Under the pieces are notes generated by a model. That model saw only the letters and a program-made list of their open reading frames with translations. It ran no database searches and was not told where the DNA came from. The position numbers and the translations under genes were made by a program. Shown here piece after piece: positions 34,050 through 46,200 of a stretch of 64,000 bases of DNA. This stretch comes from Plantago major. Lineage: Eukaryota > Streptophyta > Magnoliopsida > Lamiales > Plantaginaceae. The stretch is from assembly GCA_026545765.1 (NCBI GenBank), contig CM048843.1, positions 10,439,501-10,503,500 on the forward strand. The letters run 5' to 3'. Position 1 is the stretch's first letter, and every line of letters begins with the position of its first letter.

Positions 34050-35480
34050 AGCTTTGTATAAATACTATGTATATGTGGCTTGTAGATAATGTAATATTGT
34101 AATTCATATTTGTTGTGCATTCATATATTGAAGCTCAACTTTTCTCGCTAAAGTTGCATTGTGTGTTTATTCAATGTTGCACTTGCCCAGTAGCTCACAT
34201 GAACCCACATGAAATGTGAGTGGTATGTGCAATTCGGCAAGCAGACTAAACATTGTGATGCTAGAAGCTGCTAGTACAGTCTAAAATGCCGTACAAGAGT
34301 GACAGCGAATCCATAGAAGATAGAACGATAAGATAGATTACTTTGACTCCTGAGAACTGATTGGATTGCTTTTGACTCTATTATACCGCAATGTGATGGT
34401 TATCTTGATACACAGTGAATGTTAACTTCAATACACTGCATGAAGCAATAAAGAAATCCAAGTTGGTCCGTCCATGGATTTGAGTTCTGTATTATAAATT
34501 GTAGACCATTATGAGATTTTAGGTGCGAAGTACAATTAACCACTTGACTTCCAGAGAGAACACAGCTGTGGAGCGCAAAGAACAAGAAAAGGTGAAGTAG
34601 TTTGTTTGATGGAGTGCAAAGAGCTGTACAGGTAGTATCATTCTTGTAGCTAACTCTGCATAGAATAAAACTGGGTGTTGGTGAAATGGTCCCTTAATTT
34701 TCCAATAATACGTTCCATGCTTAGTTGTTGACTTTCTTCCCCATCATTGCAAATTGCTTCATATCATTATAATGTACTTTTACAACTCACACTCTGAACT
34801 AAATTCCCTTTATGTCCGAAAATGAAAATCGTCATTCAAAAAATAGAGGCATGTAGTACCATATAGTTTTATCTAAATATCAACCAAATTAAATTTATAA
34901 TTTGTTTATTCACTTGTCTTAAAAGAAGATGTTCACTAATTATTTTTTGAGTTTTTTAACATCTTAAAAAATCATTCGAATAGTAAACCGTAGATATACA
35001 TGGTCTGGCATGAGAATATTTATTGTGTGTTTTTATTGGAAACAATAAATATAGTCGGTTGGTAGTGTATGTGTTTTTAGACATTTTACATTTAATAAGC
35101 TGTAAAATACATGTTGCAAGTGCTTATGTGATCCATAATAATTATTTTTTAAAAAGATTTTATATTTAAGAATCTACTAGTAACATAGCATGGTTTTACT
35201 TTACACAAATACATAGATAGATTGAGAATATCTAGTGTTTGTTTGCCAACTAATAGTACATGATTTAAAAAGATTATACAGGAAGATGAGAATTTGGAAT
35301 TTGCTTCTTTAGTCTTTACCAAAACTTTTGTACTGCCAAGCTACGTTATAATTAAATGGCCCAACAATTTGCAATGCATGGCAATATGGCATGGCATGAC
35401 ATGCCATGCCATGGAATCTGCAGTTTCCGCGTACTCTACTCAGTACTCCCCTGTATGACCCTCCCCTTTTCTCTTCATTT
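34050..35480. other. Intergenic stretch between REV3 and the GASA gene
   Basis: No coding region recognised. The right part is the GASA promoter with a strong palindrome. Confidence 0.5.
35386..35412. promoter_or_regulatory. 27-bp near-perfect palindrome in the GASA promoter
   Basis: ATGGCATGGCATG-A-CATGCCATGCCAT has two perfect 13-bp arms around one base. It lies about 80 bp before the TATA box, inside a wider run of GCATGG/CATGCA motifs starting at 35371 (GCAATGCATGG). It could be a dimer-binding site; CATGCA is the RY core. Confidence 0.5.
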
Positions 35481-35493
35481 CATCATCTCTCTC

Positions 35494-35501
35494 TATAAAT
35501 A
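35494..35501 (+). promoter_or_regulatory. TATA box of the GASA gene
   Basis: TATAAATA lies in a CT-rich context 129 bp before the ATG, giving a leader of about 100 nt. Confidence 0.75.
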
Positions 35502-35622
35502 GACTTCTAATCCTTCATTCTAAACCACCAAACTTAATTTCAACAAGAAGTCCAATCAACTCACTACTTCTTGCTACTAAGTAAAATATATAGATTCAAT
35601 ACAAAATATATCAAACTAATCT

Positions 35623-36148
35623 ATGGCTTTTCCCAAAGTGATTATTGCCTTTCTCTTCCTTTTTCTCTTGGTTCTCATTCAAGTCCAAGCTCTGCAAACT
35701 GATAACCAACCGGTACGTACTATGTTTTACAGTTTGTTAAGTGCGAAATTAGTTTTACAAGATACTTAGTCTTTTTGCATTAACTTACATTCGATTTTGT
35801 AACAATGTTCCTCTCCCCATATTGTGCAGACAGGCAAGCCAGTATCGGGAACTCCATACCGGCCAGCATTGAGTATGTTCCATCTAATTTCTAAACTTTT
35901 TTCATTTCCACTAGTGTATGTATAGATGAAATTTGACTAATCATTCGATTTTTACGTATATACTAGATTGTGGAGGAGCTTGTGCAGAAAGGTGCAAGTT
36001 ATCAAGCAGGCCAAGACTCTGCAAGAGGGCTTGTGGAACTTGCTGCGCTAGGTGCAGCTGTGTCCCTAAAGGTACTTATGGAAACTACGCCGACTGTCCT
36101 TGCTACGCTACAATGACAACTAAGGATAACAAGCCCAAATGCCCTTAA
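35623..36148 (+). CDS. GASA/snakin (gibberellin-regulated) cysteine-rich peptide, three exons
   Basis: Exons 35623-35712, 35830-35872 and 35967-36148 (phases 0 and 1) encode 104 aa. Residues 1 to about 23 (MAFPKV...LVLIQVQA) are a hydrophobic signal peptide for secretion. A short variable linker (QTDNQP, TGKPVSGTPYRPALN) follows. The C-terminal domain of about 60 aa holds the 12 cysteines of the family (CGGAC, RC, LC, AC, TCC, RC, SC, DCPC, final KCP). GASA peptides act in the apoplast in growth, redox control and defence, and many respond to gibberellin. The long variable part seen in some members is absent. It is complete. Confidence 0.95.
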
Positions 36149-36494
36149 ATGCTCCACAAGTGTCTAGTGGTGGATCTCAGATGACCAACAAGACTACTTG
36201 TCTATATTCCTATTTTATTTTGCATTTTAATGTCTTCTTGTACTATGATTAATTTCCTATTGTATTTATTCAGAGTGTAATTTGTATTCTTATAATCTTT
36301 TGCATGTATGGAAAATAAATTAAGGTATGGTCCTACTGAATTCCTTGTCACCAAGTATTTGCTTAGACTTGAGAGTATATGATTCTCTTGCATGTTTGAC
36401 TTAATCTCTGTTCTTGTCTGCTGTATATAATATGATTATATATTGCTAATGATTTGAGTGGTGGATTATGTATGTAACAAAAAAACACAAATAT

Positions 36495-36726
36495 CTGAGA
36501 GACGGTGTTTAGATAATTTATCTAAAAATGACATATGTTATCAATAAAATTATATATGTTATTAATTAAAATGTCTATGTTATCAAAATAAGTTTTGTTA
36601 TAATATGAAAAAACACCAAAGTTGAGAACATATGCGTTTTGATTAATAATATCGATGATTTTCTTGACAATATAGGTCCGTCTCTAGATAATTTATCTAG
36701 AGACTGTCTCTTAGGAGACTTACTCG
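36495..36726. mobile_element. MITE with inverted ends, full-looking copy of the GAGACGG family
   Basis: Left end CTGAGAGACGGTGTTTAGAT and right end, reversed, GTCTCCTAAGAGACAGTCTC, both followed within about 10-20 bases by AGATAATTTATCT. About 230 bp, AT-rich and non-coding. Partial copies lie at 1195, 9040-9125 and 21309. Confidence 0.65.
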
Positions 36727-37230
36727 TAAACCATCCATTTGGTTACGTGATCCGGACGAAAACAATTTTATTTTCAATATGTGCAATGATAAGCATGTAA
36801 TTCTTGTCAAAGATTATATATTGTTCAGTATATGCGTTTTGCAGTGTTTGTTTTGATAAATCTCTGAACCGTGTTCTTTATATTCATGATGTTCGTATTT
36901 GATACATTTGATAAATAAACTCAGACCTCCTTACTAGTGGAGCCAATACTGGTGAAATAGGTCAAATTGTTGATTATATGGAAGAAGGGATAGGTTTTAT
37001 AAAGTGACATGAACCAACTACTCGAACAGCCAACTTATCACTTATTAGCTTTAAATCTTTTTCCAATCAAAATATCAAACACCTATAAATAATGTAAAAC
37101 ACTAATTTTCCCAAGTAATAGTAGTAAAAATATGTACCCCACTCCAAGCTATCCTCCTTTTACGAGAATTTGACCATAATGAAACAAAAGGTTAAAAATA
37201 TCGGAACGGCCGAACACTTGGTACCCATTA
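36727..37230. other. Upstream region of the zinc-finger gene
   Basis: AT-rich, with no gene or repeat recognised. Confidence 0.45.
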
Positions 37231-37234
37231 GTTT

Positions 37235-37290
37235 TGGGCCTATCGACCCGACTCACAAGTGGGCTGGGCTGGAGCTTACGAGACAGGGTT
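37235..37290 (+). promoter_or_regulatory. Site II (TGGGCY) cluster with a telo-box-like motif
   Basis: TGGGCC at 37235-37240 and two overlapping TGGGCT at 37260-37270, then AGGGTTT at about 37285. Site II elements bind TCP factors and are common in promoters of genes for organelle and ribosome proteins. They lie 80-135 bp before the ATG at 37369, which fits an organelle-targeted product. Confidence 0.55.
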
Positions 37291-37368
37291 TCTCCATTTA
37301 TTTCTCTCCCATATGTCGGGGTTTTAGGTTACAGTTTCTCTCTCTAGAACAATAACAACATTACAACA

Positions 37369-40300
37369 ATGGCTCTGAACCATCTTCTGAGACGTGGTCA
37401 TAATAACTACACAAAGCCTCTATCATACTTCTCCCGATGCTTCTCTTCATTCCCTACATCAGAGGAGAAGGACCAATCCACTCCCCCTCTCAAACCTTCA
37501 TCTCTCTCATCTCGCATGAGCTTCATTTTCGACCAGATCGACAAGCAGCGCCAGGAGAAGGACCAATCCTTACAGCGTATTCGCTCCTGGCACCAATCGA
37601 AGAGCGCTCCAATTCATGAGGAGCCGCCTGACTCGGTGGAGGTTGTAGAGAGCGAATTGCCGATAAACAAAGCGCCCGTGTCGGATTGTGTGGTCAGTAA
37701 GGAGGTGGAGCTGGTGCATCCTTGGAGGGAGTGGATAGAGTTGATGGAGAGACTGGTGGAGCAGAATTACTTTGATCATAAGAGGATGGACGAGGAGGGG
37801 ATGATGGAGCGGCTCGATTTACCGGAGGCAATGCCTGTGGAGAATGAAGGTGGTGTTCAGTTTGTGAGGGATTTTAAGAGTGTTCAGACTGCAATGGTCA
37901 ATTTTGGAACTGATCGTTTCGATATCCTGAGGTCTGTTTTCCATTGGGGAGTATGTTATGTTGCTCTTAATGTATGTAGAAGATGTTTTTGGATGGGTAT
38001 CTGCTTTACTAGCTAAGTAACCTCATAAGTTAGCTGATGATAAGGAAGCTTATTTAAGAATGAAGAACGTGCTTAACACATTGGGTGATAGGATAATTGG
38101 TATTCTGTAAAGTGGAGAATTCAACTTGTTTTTCAATTAACAGACTAACTACTAGGGATGCATTTCAGGCGACACACTTATTTTGATGGAATGTTTAAAT
38201 AAGTTTGATTTAGCTTATAAGGTGATGCTAAACAAGATTTTATATGCTAAATTGTAACTAAATGCTGATGGTAAGTAACTGGAACTAGTCGAGAAATGGT
38301 GAGAACATTTTCTCAGATGCTGCGGGGTATACTACACTTGTGTAATCACAGAAATGTTTATTATTTAAAGGCATGTGAAGTTCCTATTCGGTTGGTTTCA
38401 CTAAATTAGATATAATTACTTGAGATGGTTGCACTTACTTTACAATGCACTGTGTGTGGTTTCCTTTTGTGCACCCTATTCTTTTTGGTTCAGATGGGAG
38501 CTTAAGGGTTAAACCATTTCAGGTCACTGTCAAGACATGATCTTCAAATATTGGTTGGTTATGGATGCGCCAGTGATGACAAGAAGGTGGTATTTTCGTC
38601 AAAATTGTTAAGGAAATTTGTCCATCTTGCTGAAGGAGATGTAAGTTTGAAATTCGGATTTAGATAGTATTTATTTATTTATTTTTGGGTAAGTAAGGTC
38701 ATCATGCAGATCACCAATTAAGCTGTGATAATGTCCAATGGAGTAATCACCATGATTTAGTGTTCAAAGGATTGCTGTTTTTTGTGTATATTTCAAACGT
38801 AAATATGATGTTCTTGTTACTGTACTATTTCCACGCCTGGACCAATGAATTGTATTATTGATGTTAGTATTAGTAATAAATAATAGTTGAAGTTGTTACG
38901 ACGTGGAGAAAATATGAATCGCTTGCAAAAGGCACTTATCTTTGGCAAATGCGTCTTTAGAATGAAATAAAAGATTCTAAGGCTTTGTTCTTTCAGAAAA
39001 GTGACAATCATGCAAGTATGCAACTGCTTTTTGCTCTACCAGAATTGTGTTTGTTTCCAGGTTTGCATGGTGTCGATCTTTCCTTAAGTTATGAGTTCGT
39101 ATCATTCAATTCAATGCAAGTATAGGTGGTTATGTGTTCTGTCACTCGACTCCTTGGCTTATAGACCTCCTCTTGGGGAAATCAGAGGTATTTTTATGCT
39201 GCAATAAGAGCCATGTACCTTTAGCTTCATGAACCCCTGTTCTTTTCGGAGGCAGTAACTTCCAGTGTTCAACAGGTTTCCTACCCATTTTCCTATCTTC
39301 AGTTGTTGGAAACGTGCCCATCTTTTTTTTCTAAATCGTCTGTGTTTCTTTGCATGGAACTTGTGAGAAATAATGAATGAATCTTAAGTTGCATAGCATC
39401 TTCTATTGAATCACTCTTCCTTCCAGCTATTGAACGATGTGGATTGGCTATCTTTCAATAATGTCTTTCTGACATTAGCTCAAGTCAATACAATGTTCAA
39501 GTAAACTTCTGGTTTATTTATTTCTCTCCTTTTCACGTCTTAGGTCTGTAGTTCCTGCAGCTTGAGGAACTCTTGTGAAAAAGCTTATCTGCTTACAAAA
39601 AAAGAGGAAGAAGCCCAGACCATTGATGTCATACGTGTTCTGCTGGCGTATGGTTTTGATTTAATTGACGGATCAGAGTCATGTAAATCCCTTTTGAAAA
39701 TGAAATCTGTGAAAACTGTTGTTAGAAAATTGCTACACGAAGTAGTCAACCTAAGCGCAGTTCCAATAGATCCAAACCTTACACGTCCCATTATCAAAAG
39801 GCCTCCACCGAAGGTCAAGCAACCACCTCCGCCACCAAAGAAACGATTCGGACGCCGTGATGTTGAAATGAAACAGGGTGATTGGCTATGTTCAAAGTAG
39901 GTTCTGCATCATTTCTTACTTGTTACTTGTGAATTGCGTTATTAATTAAAAATCTTCACTACAAATTAATCTTTTTGGTTGTGATTTGGCAGGTGTAACC
40001 TCTTGAACTTTGCAAAAAATACGGTGTGCTTGCAGTGTGATGCTAAGCGTCCTAAAAGAGAGTTGCTTCCCGGAGAATGGGAATGCCCTCAGTATGTTAT
40101 ATCTCTCTCTTTCACAATCTCGTTTTCACACACACACACACACACACACACACGAATGCACACACATGAGAGTGTATTGTTGCTTGCCTTGGAATTTGCC
40201 TGAGTCTATAAGAACGCCACACTTCAGTTTGACCCATTACCTTGAATTCAAAGCTGTGTCTGAAATTCTATCTGGTTTTACATATATATTTACTGTGGGG

Positions 40301-41672
40301 ACACAACTTATTCCAGAGTTTGACATCTTTGTAAATATTCTGCTTGCATAGGTGCAATATCTTGAACTATAGGAGAAATACACAGTGTTTCCATTGTGAA
40401 CATAACCGCCCGCCTGATACGTATGTCCAGAATGAATTTCCTAGCAGGCGAGATAGTCCTGGGATGAGAATGGACAAACCCTCTGCTAGACCAGATATTT
40501 CCAATGCATGGAATTTTGACTTTGATGACAATGAATCTGATGGAGCAGATGTTGCTGCATTTGAATATGCAGATTCTCGCAAACAGGACCAAAATTTTCC
40601 ACCAAGTAGGCAACCTATGGAAAATGCTAGAGGACTTGGAGATTATACCCCGAGGAGATCTCCAAATTTCTCTGAAAGGGAATACTCTGATGCTGTTACA
40701 AAACCTGGAGGGGGATTCAATGATTTTGATGATGATGATGAAGATGATCTTGATAATTATGAAGTAGTTTCTCAAAATGAAGTGCCAGAGTCATCAAGAG
40801 TACGTTTCTCTGACCTTGAAGATGACTCAGACTTTGAAGATATGGAAAATAATGATGATGATAATTGGCGGAAGCGTAGCTCGCGTCCCCGTAGTAAAAA
40901 GTCCTCTAAACCATCATTCGCAGATTCTGAAGATGAAATAGACTTCAATTCTGATGATGACCTTCCTGTTCATCCGAAGTGGAAACCAAGCCATGTTGCT
41001 GATAGAAGGCAGCAAGGGGGAGACAGAGTGGCCCGGAGTTATGGCTCGGACAGTGATCTCAGTGACGATGAAACTTTAAGATCCACTAACAAATGGGGGT
41101 CCGGTAGGATAGGCCGAGCTACACAAGGAAGAGGCCGTTCTATATCTGATGACACAGATTACGATGACAACTTCGGTTATAGTAGAAATAAATCAGGACG
41201 GGATAACCCTAGAAAAGCATCAAGTGGCAGAGGTGACATGAATCGAAGACCCCATTCAGAGTCTGATGTCACAGATTCTGATGACGACTTCGGTTATAAC
41301 AGAAATAACCAAAAAAACCGATCAGGACGAGATAGCCCAATAAATGCATCAAACGGGAGAGGTGGCATGAATAGAAGGTCCAGTCCAATATCCGATGATG
41401 ACTTTAGTTATGATAAAAATAAACAAAGAGATATATCAAGCCGCGATGGCACTAGAAAAGCATCAATCGGACGAGGTGGTTCAAACAGGTCATCTGGTTT
41501 TAGCCGGAATATCGGGAAAGATGATTTCACTAGCAGGGATGGTGGGTCGAAGTTTCAAGGCCGCAGACAAGGTGGGTCATTTGATAATCGAGGAGGAAGA
41601 TCAAGCAAATCTTCTGGCGACAGTTTTCCGGATTACGGAGGAGACCTGAGACCGAGAAATAACGTTCGATGA
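37369..41672 (+). CDS. RanBP2-type zinc-finger protein, OZ/VAR3 family, organelle-targeted
   Basis: Exons 37369-37931, 38523-38640, 39544-39896, 39993-40091 and 40352-41672, phases fit, 817 aa. The Arg-rich N-terminus (MALNHLLRRG...YFSRCFSSF) looks like a mitochondrial or dual presequence. Residues about 185-300 (SLSRHDLQIL...GDVCSSCSLRNSCEKAYLL) form the family's conserved region. Two RanBP2 fingers follow: WLCSKCNLLNFAKNTVCLQC and WECPQCNILNYRRNTQCFHC. The C-terminal half is acidic and then Ser/Asp/Gly/Arg-rich, with about three repeats of a DDxFGYxRN..SGRD..ASxGRG unit. Arabidopsis relatives (VAR3/OZ1, OZ2) are organelle RNA-editing factors with PPR and RIP/MORF partners, so an RNA-editing role is inferred. 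Which OZ member it is remains open. Confidence 0.88.
40127..40153. repeat. (CA)n microsatellite in intron 4 of the zinc-finger gene
   Basis: About 13 CA units, followed by further CACAC motifs. Confidence 0.9.
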
Positions 41673-42258
41673 GCCTTAGCACTGACTGATGTTGACTATC
41701 AAGCTAGCAACCAAAAGTTAAGCTCCCTGCAGAAGTACTAGTCTAAATTACTGGAGTACGTTTTATTCGAGGAAGCAAACCCCCTCGCTGTACTTGACGT
41801 GATGAAGTATGCCTGCGCATATATTCTGGCTGCCTGGAGACAACTGGTTGGTTACTCAACTGTATTCGACATTCTGATCCATAGCTTTTCGTGCCACCTC
41901 TTAATTTTTAAACCTCATTTGTTCTTCAGTGTCGTCCCCTTTTATCGCAGATATTTTATTGGCGAAAAGGGTATAAGTGCCATTGAGGAGCTGCCTCTGG
42001 AGTCTGGATACAATAAGCTTGCCTTGGAGAAGATTCTGCCCGTGTGATATTGATAACAGATGGAGACGAAGATTGTCTTTCTCGTATGGACATTTAGTAT
42101 ACAATAATTATATTCTCTTTGTACTGTGACTATTATGGATGAGTATAAGAAGGGAAGTGTCTTCACCCATTCATATGTATCTATGTAGTGTTGTTTGTGC
42201 ATCATTCCTTGGTTTCGAGTGAAGTCGAAGGGTCTAAATTCTAATGGAATACCCTATA

Positions 42259-42429
42259 ATCCCTCCCACCCAAACTTAACTTCATATAGTTCCGGACATG
42301 ATTTTAAGGATAATTTATTAAAGGAAAGTAGAGATATGAAAGATAGTGAATAAAGTAGGAGAGAGTTTTTTTTATTTAAGATAGTATAAAAAGAAGGAAA
42401 GTCACAAGTTAAGATTGAGACGGAGGGAG
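42259..42429. mobile_element. Stowaway MITE between two convergent genes
   Basis: TA, then ATCCCTCCCACCCAAACTTAACTTC ... AAGTTAAGATTGAGACGGAGGGAG, then TA. Inverted ends of about 25 bp with the CTCCCTCCGT core. Non-coding. Confidence 0.8.
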
Positions 42430-42434
42430 TACAT

Positions 42435-43237
42435 GGTAACCTAAAAATGCCACCGTTTTGAAAACATTATGTTGTATGGATAGCAAAGATCTAGACTCTG
42501 TACGAGTAGGCCAAGAGTTAAAGGGATCAATGTCTCAAGGAATTTTGCTAGTCCGTACAGGTCAAGGGTTAAGGAATGGTATACTGAAATGTGAGTAAGA
42601 GAGGTAAAAGGAAGGAAGAGTATAAGCTAATCAATCAGGTAAAGAGAAAAGGTGAGGCAATAGAATATAAATAAAATAAGAAGGGGTCAAGTACATACCT
42701 TAGCATAATCCTGGGTGAAAAATGAGAATCAATACATTAAAAGGCCAAGGAGATGACTTGGGCTAACTAACACCTTAGCTAAACAAACTGTCGATGATTT
42801 GGCAGTTTTAGGTTATTGTCCCTCTTCAATATAGCATGGGCCAATGGTGAGATCAATAGGGGCAGTGCGGGATCGAGAAATCCCAGTTTTAAGTCCCTAA
42901 ACATCTTGCACTGCTTTGGGACATAAATTAAGAATTCGAGCTAAAGGGCACTTAAAAAGCAAACTCTGTTAACCAGCATTGATATGGGCTATATTCGGAA
43001 ATATTCTCATATCTAGCTATATTCTTTCCGAAGTAGATTGTAGAACTAATGCTAACACAACAGTAAATTGATGGCCAAATAAATATAAGTACAGGGAGAA
43101 GGTAAAACATCTTAATTTACAGGTAACTCTCTGCTCCATTCTGCTAATGTTTTAAAAAGAAATTTTGGGGCATAAACTCCAGAGTCCAATTCACTCGCAG
43201 TACTGCCCCAAAGGGACCAATAGGCTAACTAGACAAT
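42435..43237. other. Intergenic and 3' UTR region between convergent genes
   Basis: No coding sequence recognised. The right end is the 3' UTR of the minus-strand SNF4-like gene. Confidence 0.5.
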
Positions 43238-46200
43238 TTATTTCACTAAACCAAGCAAGAAGCTGAACACATCACTTAACGAAATGATTCCTTCTACACG
43301 CTTACTCCCAGCTTCCACTATAACAACTCTTCTGACTCCTGCAAAGAATTGTAAGAATACAGTTACAATGAAGGATAATTCTTGTGGCATTGCCCATGCA
43401 TCTCACTACAAATGGGACAGTGTATAGCCACAGCACAAATTCATAGTACTACACTATCGTGTGTTTAAGTGAGAGAAATACTGTAGATTTAGAATTCCAT
43501 GCAAATTTACGACCAGAATTAACATTCTAATTCGATCACCTGGCACAGCTGTTTGTAGTATTGTTATAATGTCAATACAATAGTCACCACATAATAATTC
43601 CTTAATTACTTACTCAGGTAAAATTACCCTACCACCAAGGGTTGGTTATTTGTTTGTTTGTAATCACTGGCAATATGAAAATATTCTAGCAGCTCGTGAA
43701 TCAAATATTGATTTCCAATAGATGACCATGATAAATTGGAAATTATCAAGTAATGTAGCTTTCGTGAGAAAAAAAAATGATTCTACAAAGAATTTCTTGA
43801 ACATCCTAATCAATTACTTGAGAATATACGTCTAGTTATTTGACCATTCACAATATCAAAGATAAGATTACCTGGCATAGCCAAACGTTCCATTATTTTC
43901 TGCAAAGGATCAGACCTTAAACACATCTGACATCTCTGTCCACTGAAGAAGCCATAGGGAGAGAGTGGATCTTGCCCCAGCTGCATGGCCTATTAGAAGG
44001 TTCAGATATCAGGCGGTGCATATTGATAGGTAATATATTCTAATGATCAAGGACATTCTAACTTCAAGTTTTTAGCCAAAGGTTAGAGTGTAGGATAAAT
44101 AGGTCTGGTGAAAGGCAAACACGACATCACCCTGGTTGATTCTTGTACAAAAGATCACTCTATTTATGAGAAAACCATTTCTGACTTCTTATTAGTCACA
44201 CGCCATCAAACTAATAGAGAAGTGCAATGGTTTTATACATGAAAGGGGAACATAGATTTTATGAGCACATATAGTTTCTTGCTTTCCAATCAAGACAAAC
44301 AAGGCAATCAAGCTTCATAACAAGGTAAATTTCCAATTTTACTTTTACTTGTCTCATCAGTGCAACTTCCACAGGGTTAGGCATTATATTTTTTCAACTC
44401 ATATTTCCTCTTTCCAAACCTAGCTTCTACACCCAGAACAGGTTAAAATAATTTTCAAATATTCCTTGTAGTAATGTTGCATTCGATATTAGTTAAAACA
44501 CATTCGGGAAATGGTATCACAAACAACTCGTCAATTACAAAACTTCAAGCCCACACAACGATGCCTAAATTAATCAATCTCAAGGATCATCAAGGAAACT
44601 CCTCCCATTGGAAACTTAATAATCCCAAGATTTGCTTCAATCAGCGAGCAATATAATGAGCTTGAATATGAGGAAAAGAAATACTACCCTAGTCAATCCT
44701 TTGAGAGTATACTCACTGTATGCATTCAGGAAAACATTCTAGAACTATGATCAAATACTTCAAGTCCTATAATAGAACGAAATGATATTTTGATGCCAAT
44801 TACCTGATGGATAGTCAAGTCATCAAGGCGGACCTGCACATATGCTCTGTCTTTAGCCAGAGCAGTGATATCGCTGCAATGGAACAAAACAGTACATAAA
44901 TGTCTGCAGTAGGTTTAAAGCATAAAGATGAAGTACAATGAAATGAAAGGTGAACTATAGGTCCTTTGTGCTTGGGATTAGGTGCAATTATTGGACATCA
45001 TTTCCTTTTTAGCATCTCATGTATGTCGGAAACTTCATATCAGACACTTTAAGTAGTCCATATTGACGTGTCTACAGTAGGGTAGATTTCTGGTTACAAT
45101 TAATTATTTTGGCTTCACAATCTTCAAATTTCAATAGAAGAAAGGTCTATTCTGCACCTCCTTTCTCTAATGTACAACTGGAACCAAAGGAGGAATTCCA
45201 AGGACTTAATTTACTCACAATTAAATAAGCACATTTTCGAGACAGCGAGCAAGTTCCAGAAAGCAAATGTTTGATTTAGCTATTCAAATTCGAGCTAAAG
45301 ATTAGAGATATCAGGTATTTATTCACTAATGAGTACTAACTATATATACTAAGCAATATGACACATGTACAATACATACCTCCGGCAATATATATCCACT
45401 AATGAGTCATTCTCGTCCACAATTGGTATGGAACTGACATCAGCTGCAGAAGGTAGAGAATTCAGAGATCAGAGATGATAATAGGAAAAGTTGGCCAAAT
45501 AGTAATGAGGAAAGACCAAAGAACAAGTTCAAATAATAATCAGGTAATACCTTAAATAACAAGTTCACTATTCATCAATTTTTACAAAAGTTACAATCTA
45601 ATTTTGCCGACGACTTGATTGACAGTCGGTAATTCTTATCACCAGAAGAACCCATTTATACAAGTATTTCACCCTCACAAGAAACTTGAAGCATAATTAT
45701 TTATAGCAAGATAAAATCATGATACCAGAAAAGTACTGGTAGTCTAGTAAGATAAATTGTTTTTTAAGTATAGAATATAGTTACTACTTAGTAGTCCGAT
45801 AAATCCATGAATTGATCAGTATCATGAAGTGGAATCATGAAGGTTTTAAATACAAGAAAATCGCACTAAAACCTTAAAAAAGACATCAGGTCTAAGAGGA
45901 ACAAAAAAGGTCGAGCAGAAATCCAATTATCTGCAAACCACACTTAAAAGTAATTGTTCTAATTGGAAATAGCATATGTGAATGTCCAAGAGAATAAAGT
46001 TATACCTTGGATTAACAAGGCAAGAGCAGCACTTAAAGAGGCATTTGGTCTTAGCATTGCAATGGGCCTTCTGTTTGATTCTCCGGGTTTTGGAACCCAT
46101 GTACCCATAGGAAATGAGGATATAGGTTGCTGAAGAATGGGCAAAGAGCTAGCCGAATGCTTGAAATGCCGACATACACCTGGTTGTTAAGCCTGTCAGT

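Noticed and set aside
36495-36726. Hairpin-forming non-coding RNA or microRNA precursor
   Set aside because: The fold-back is explained by transposon inverted ends, and copies recur in the window.
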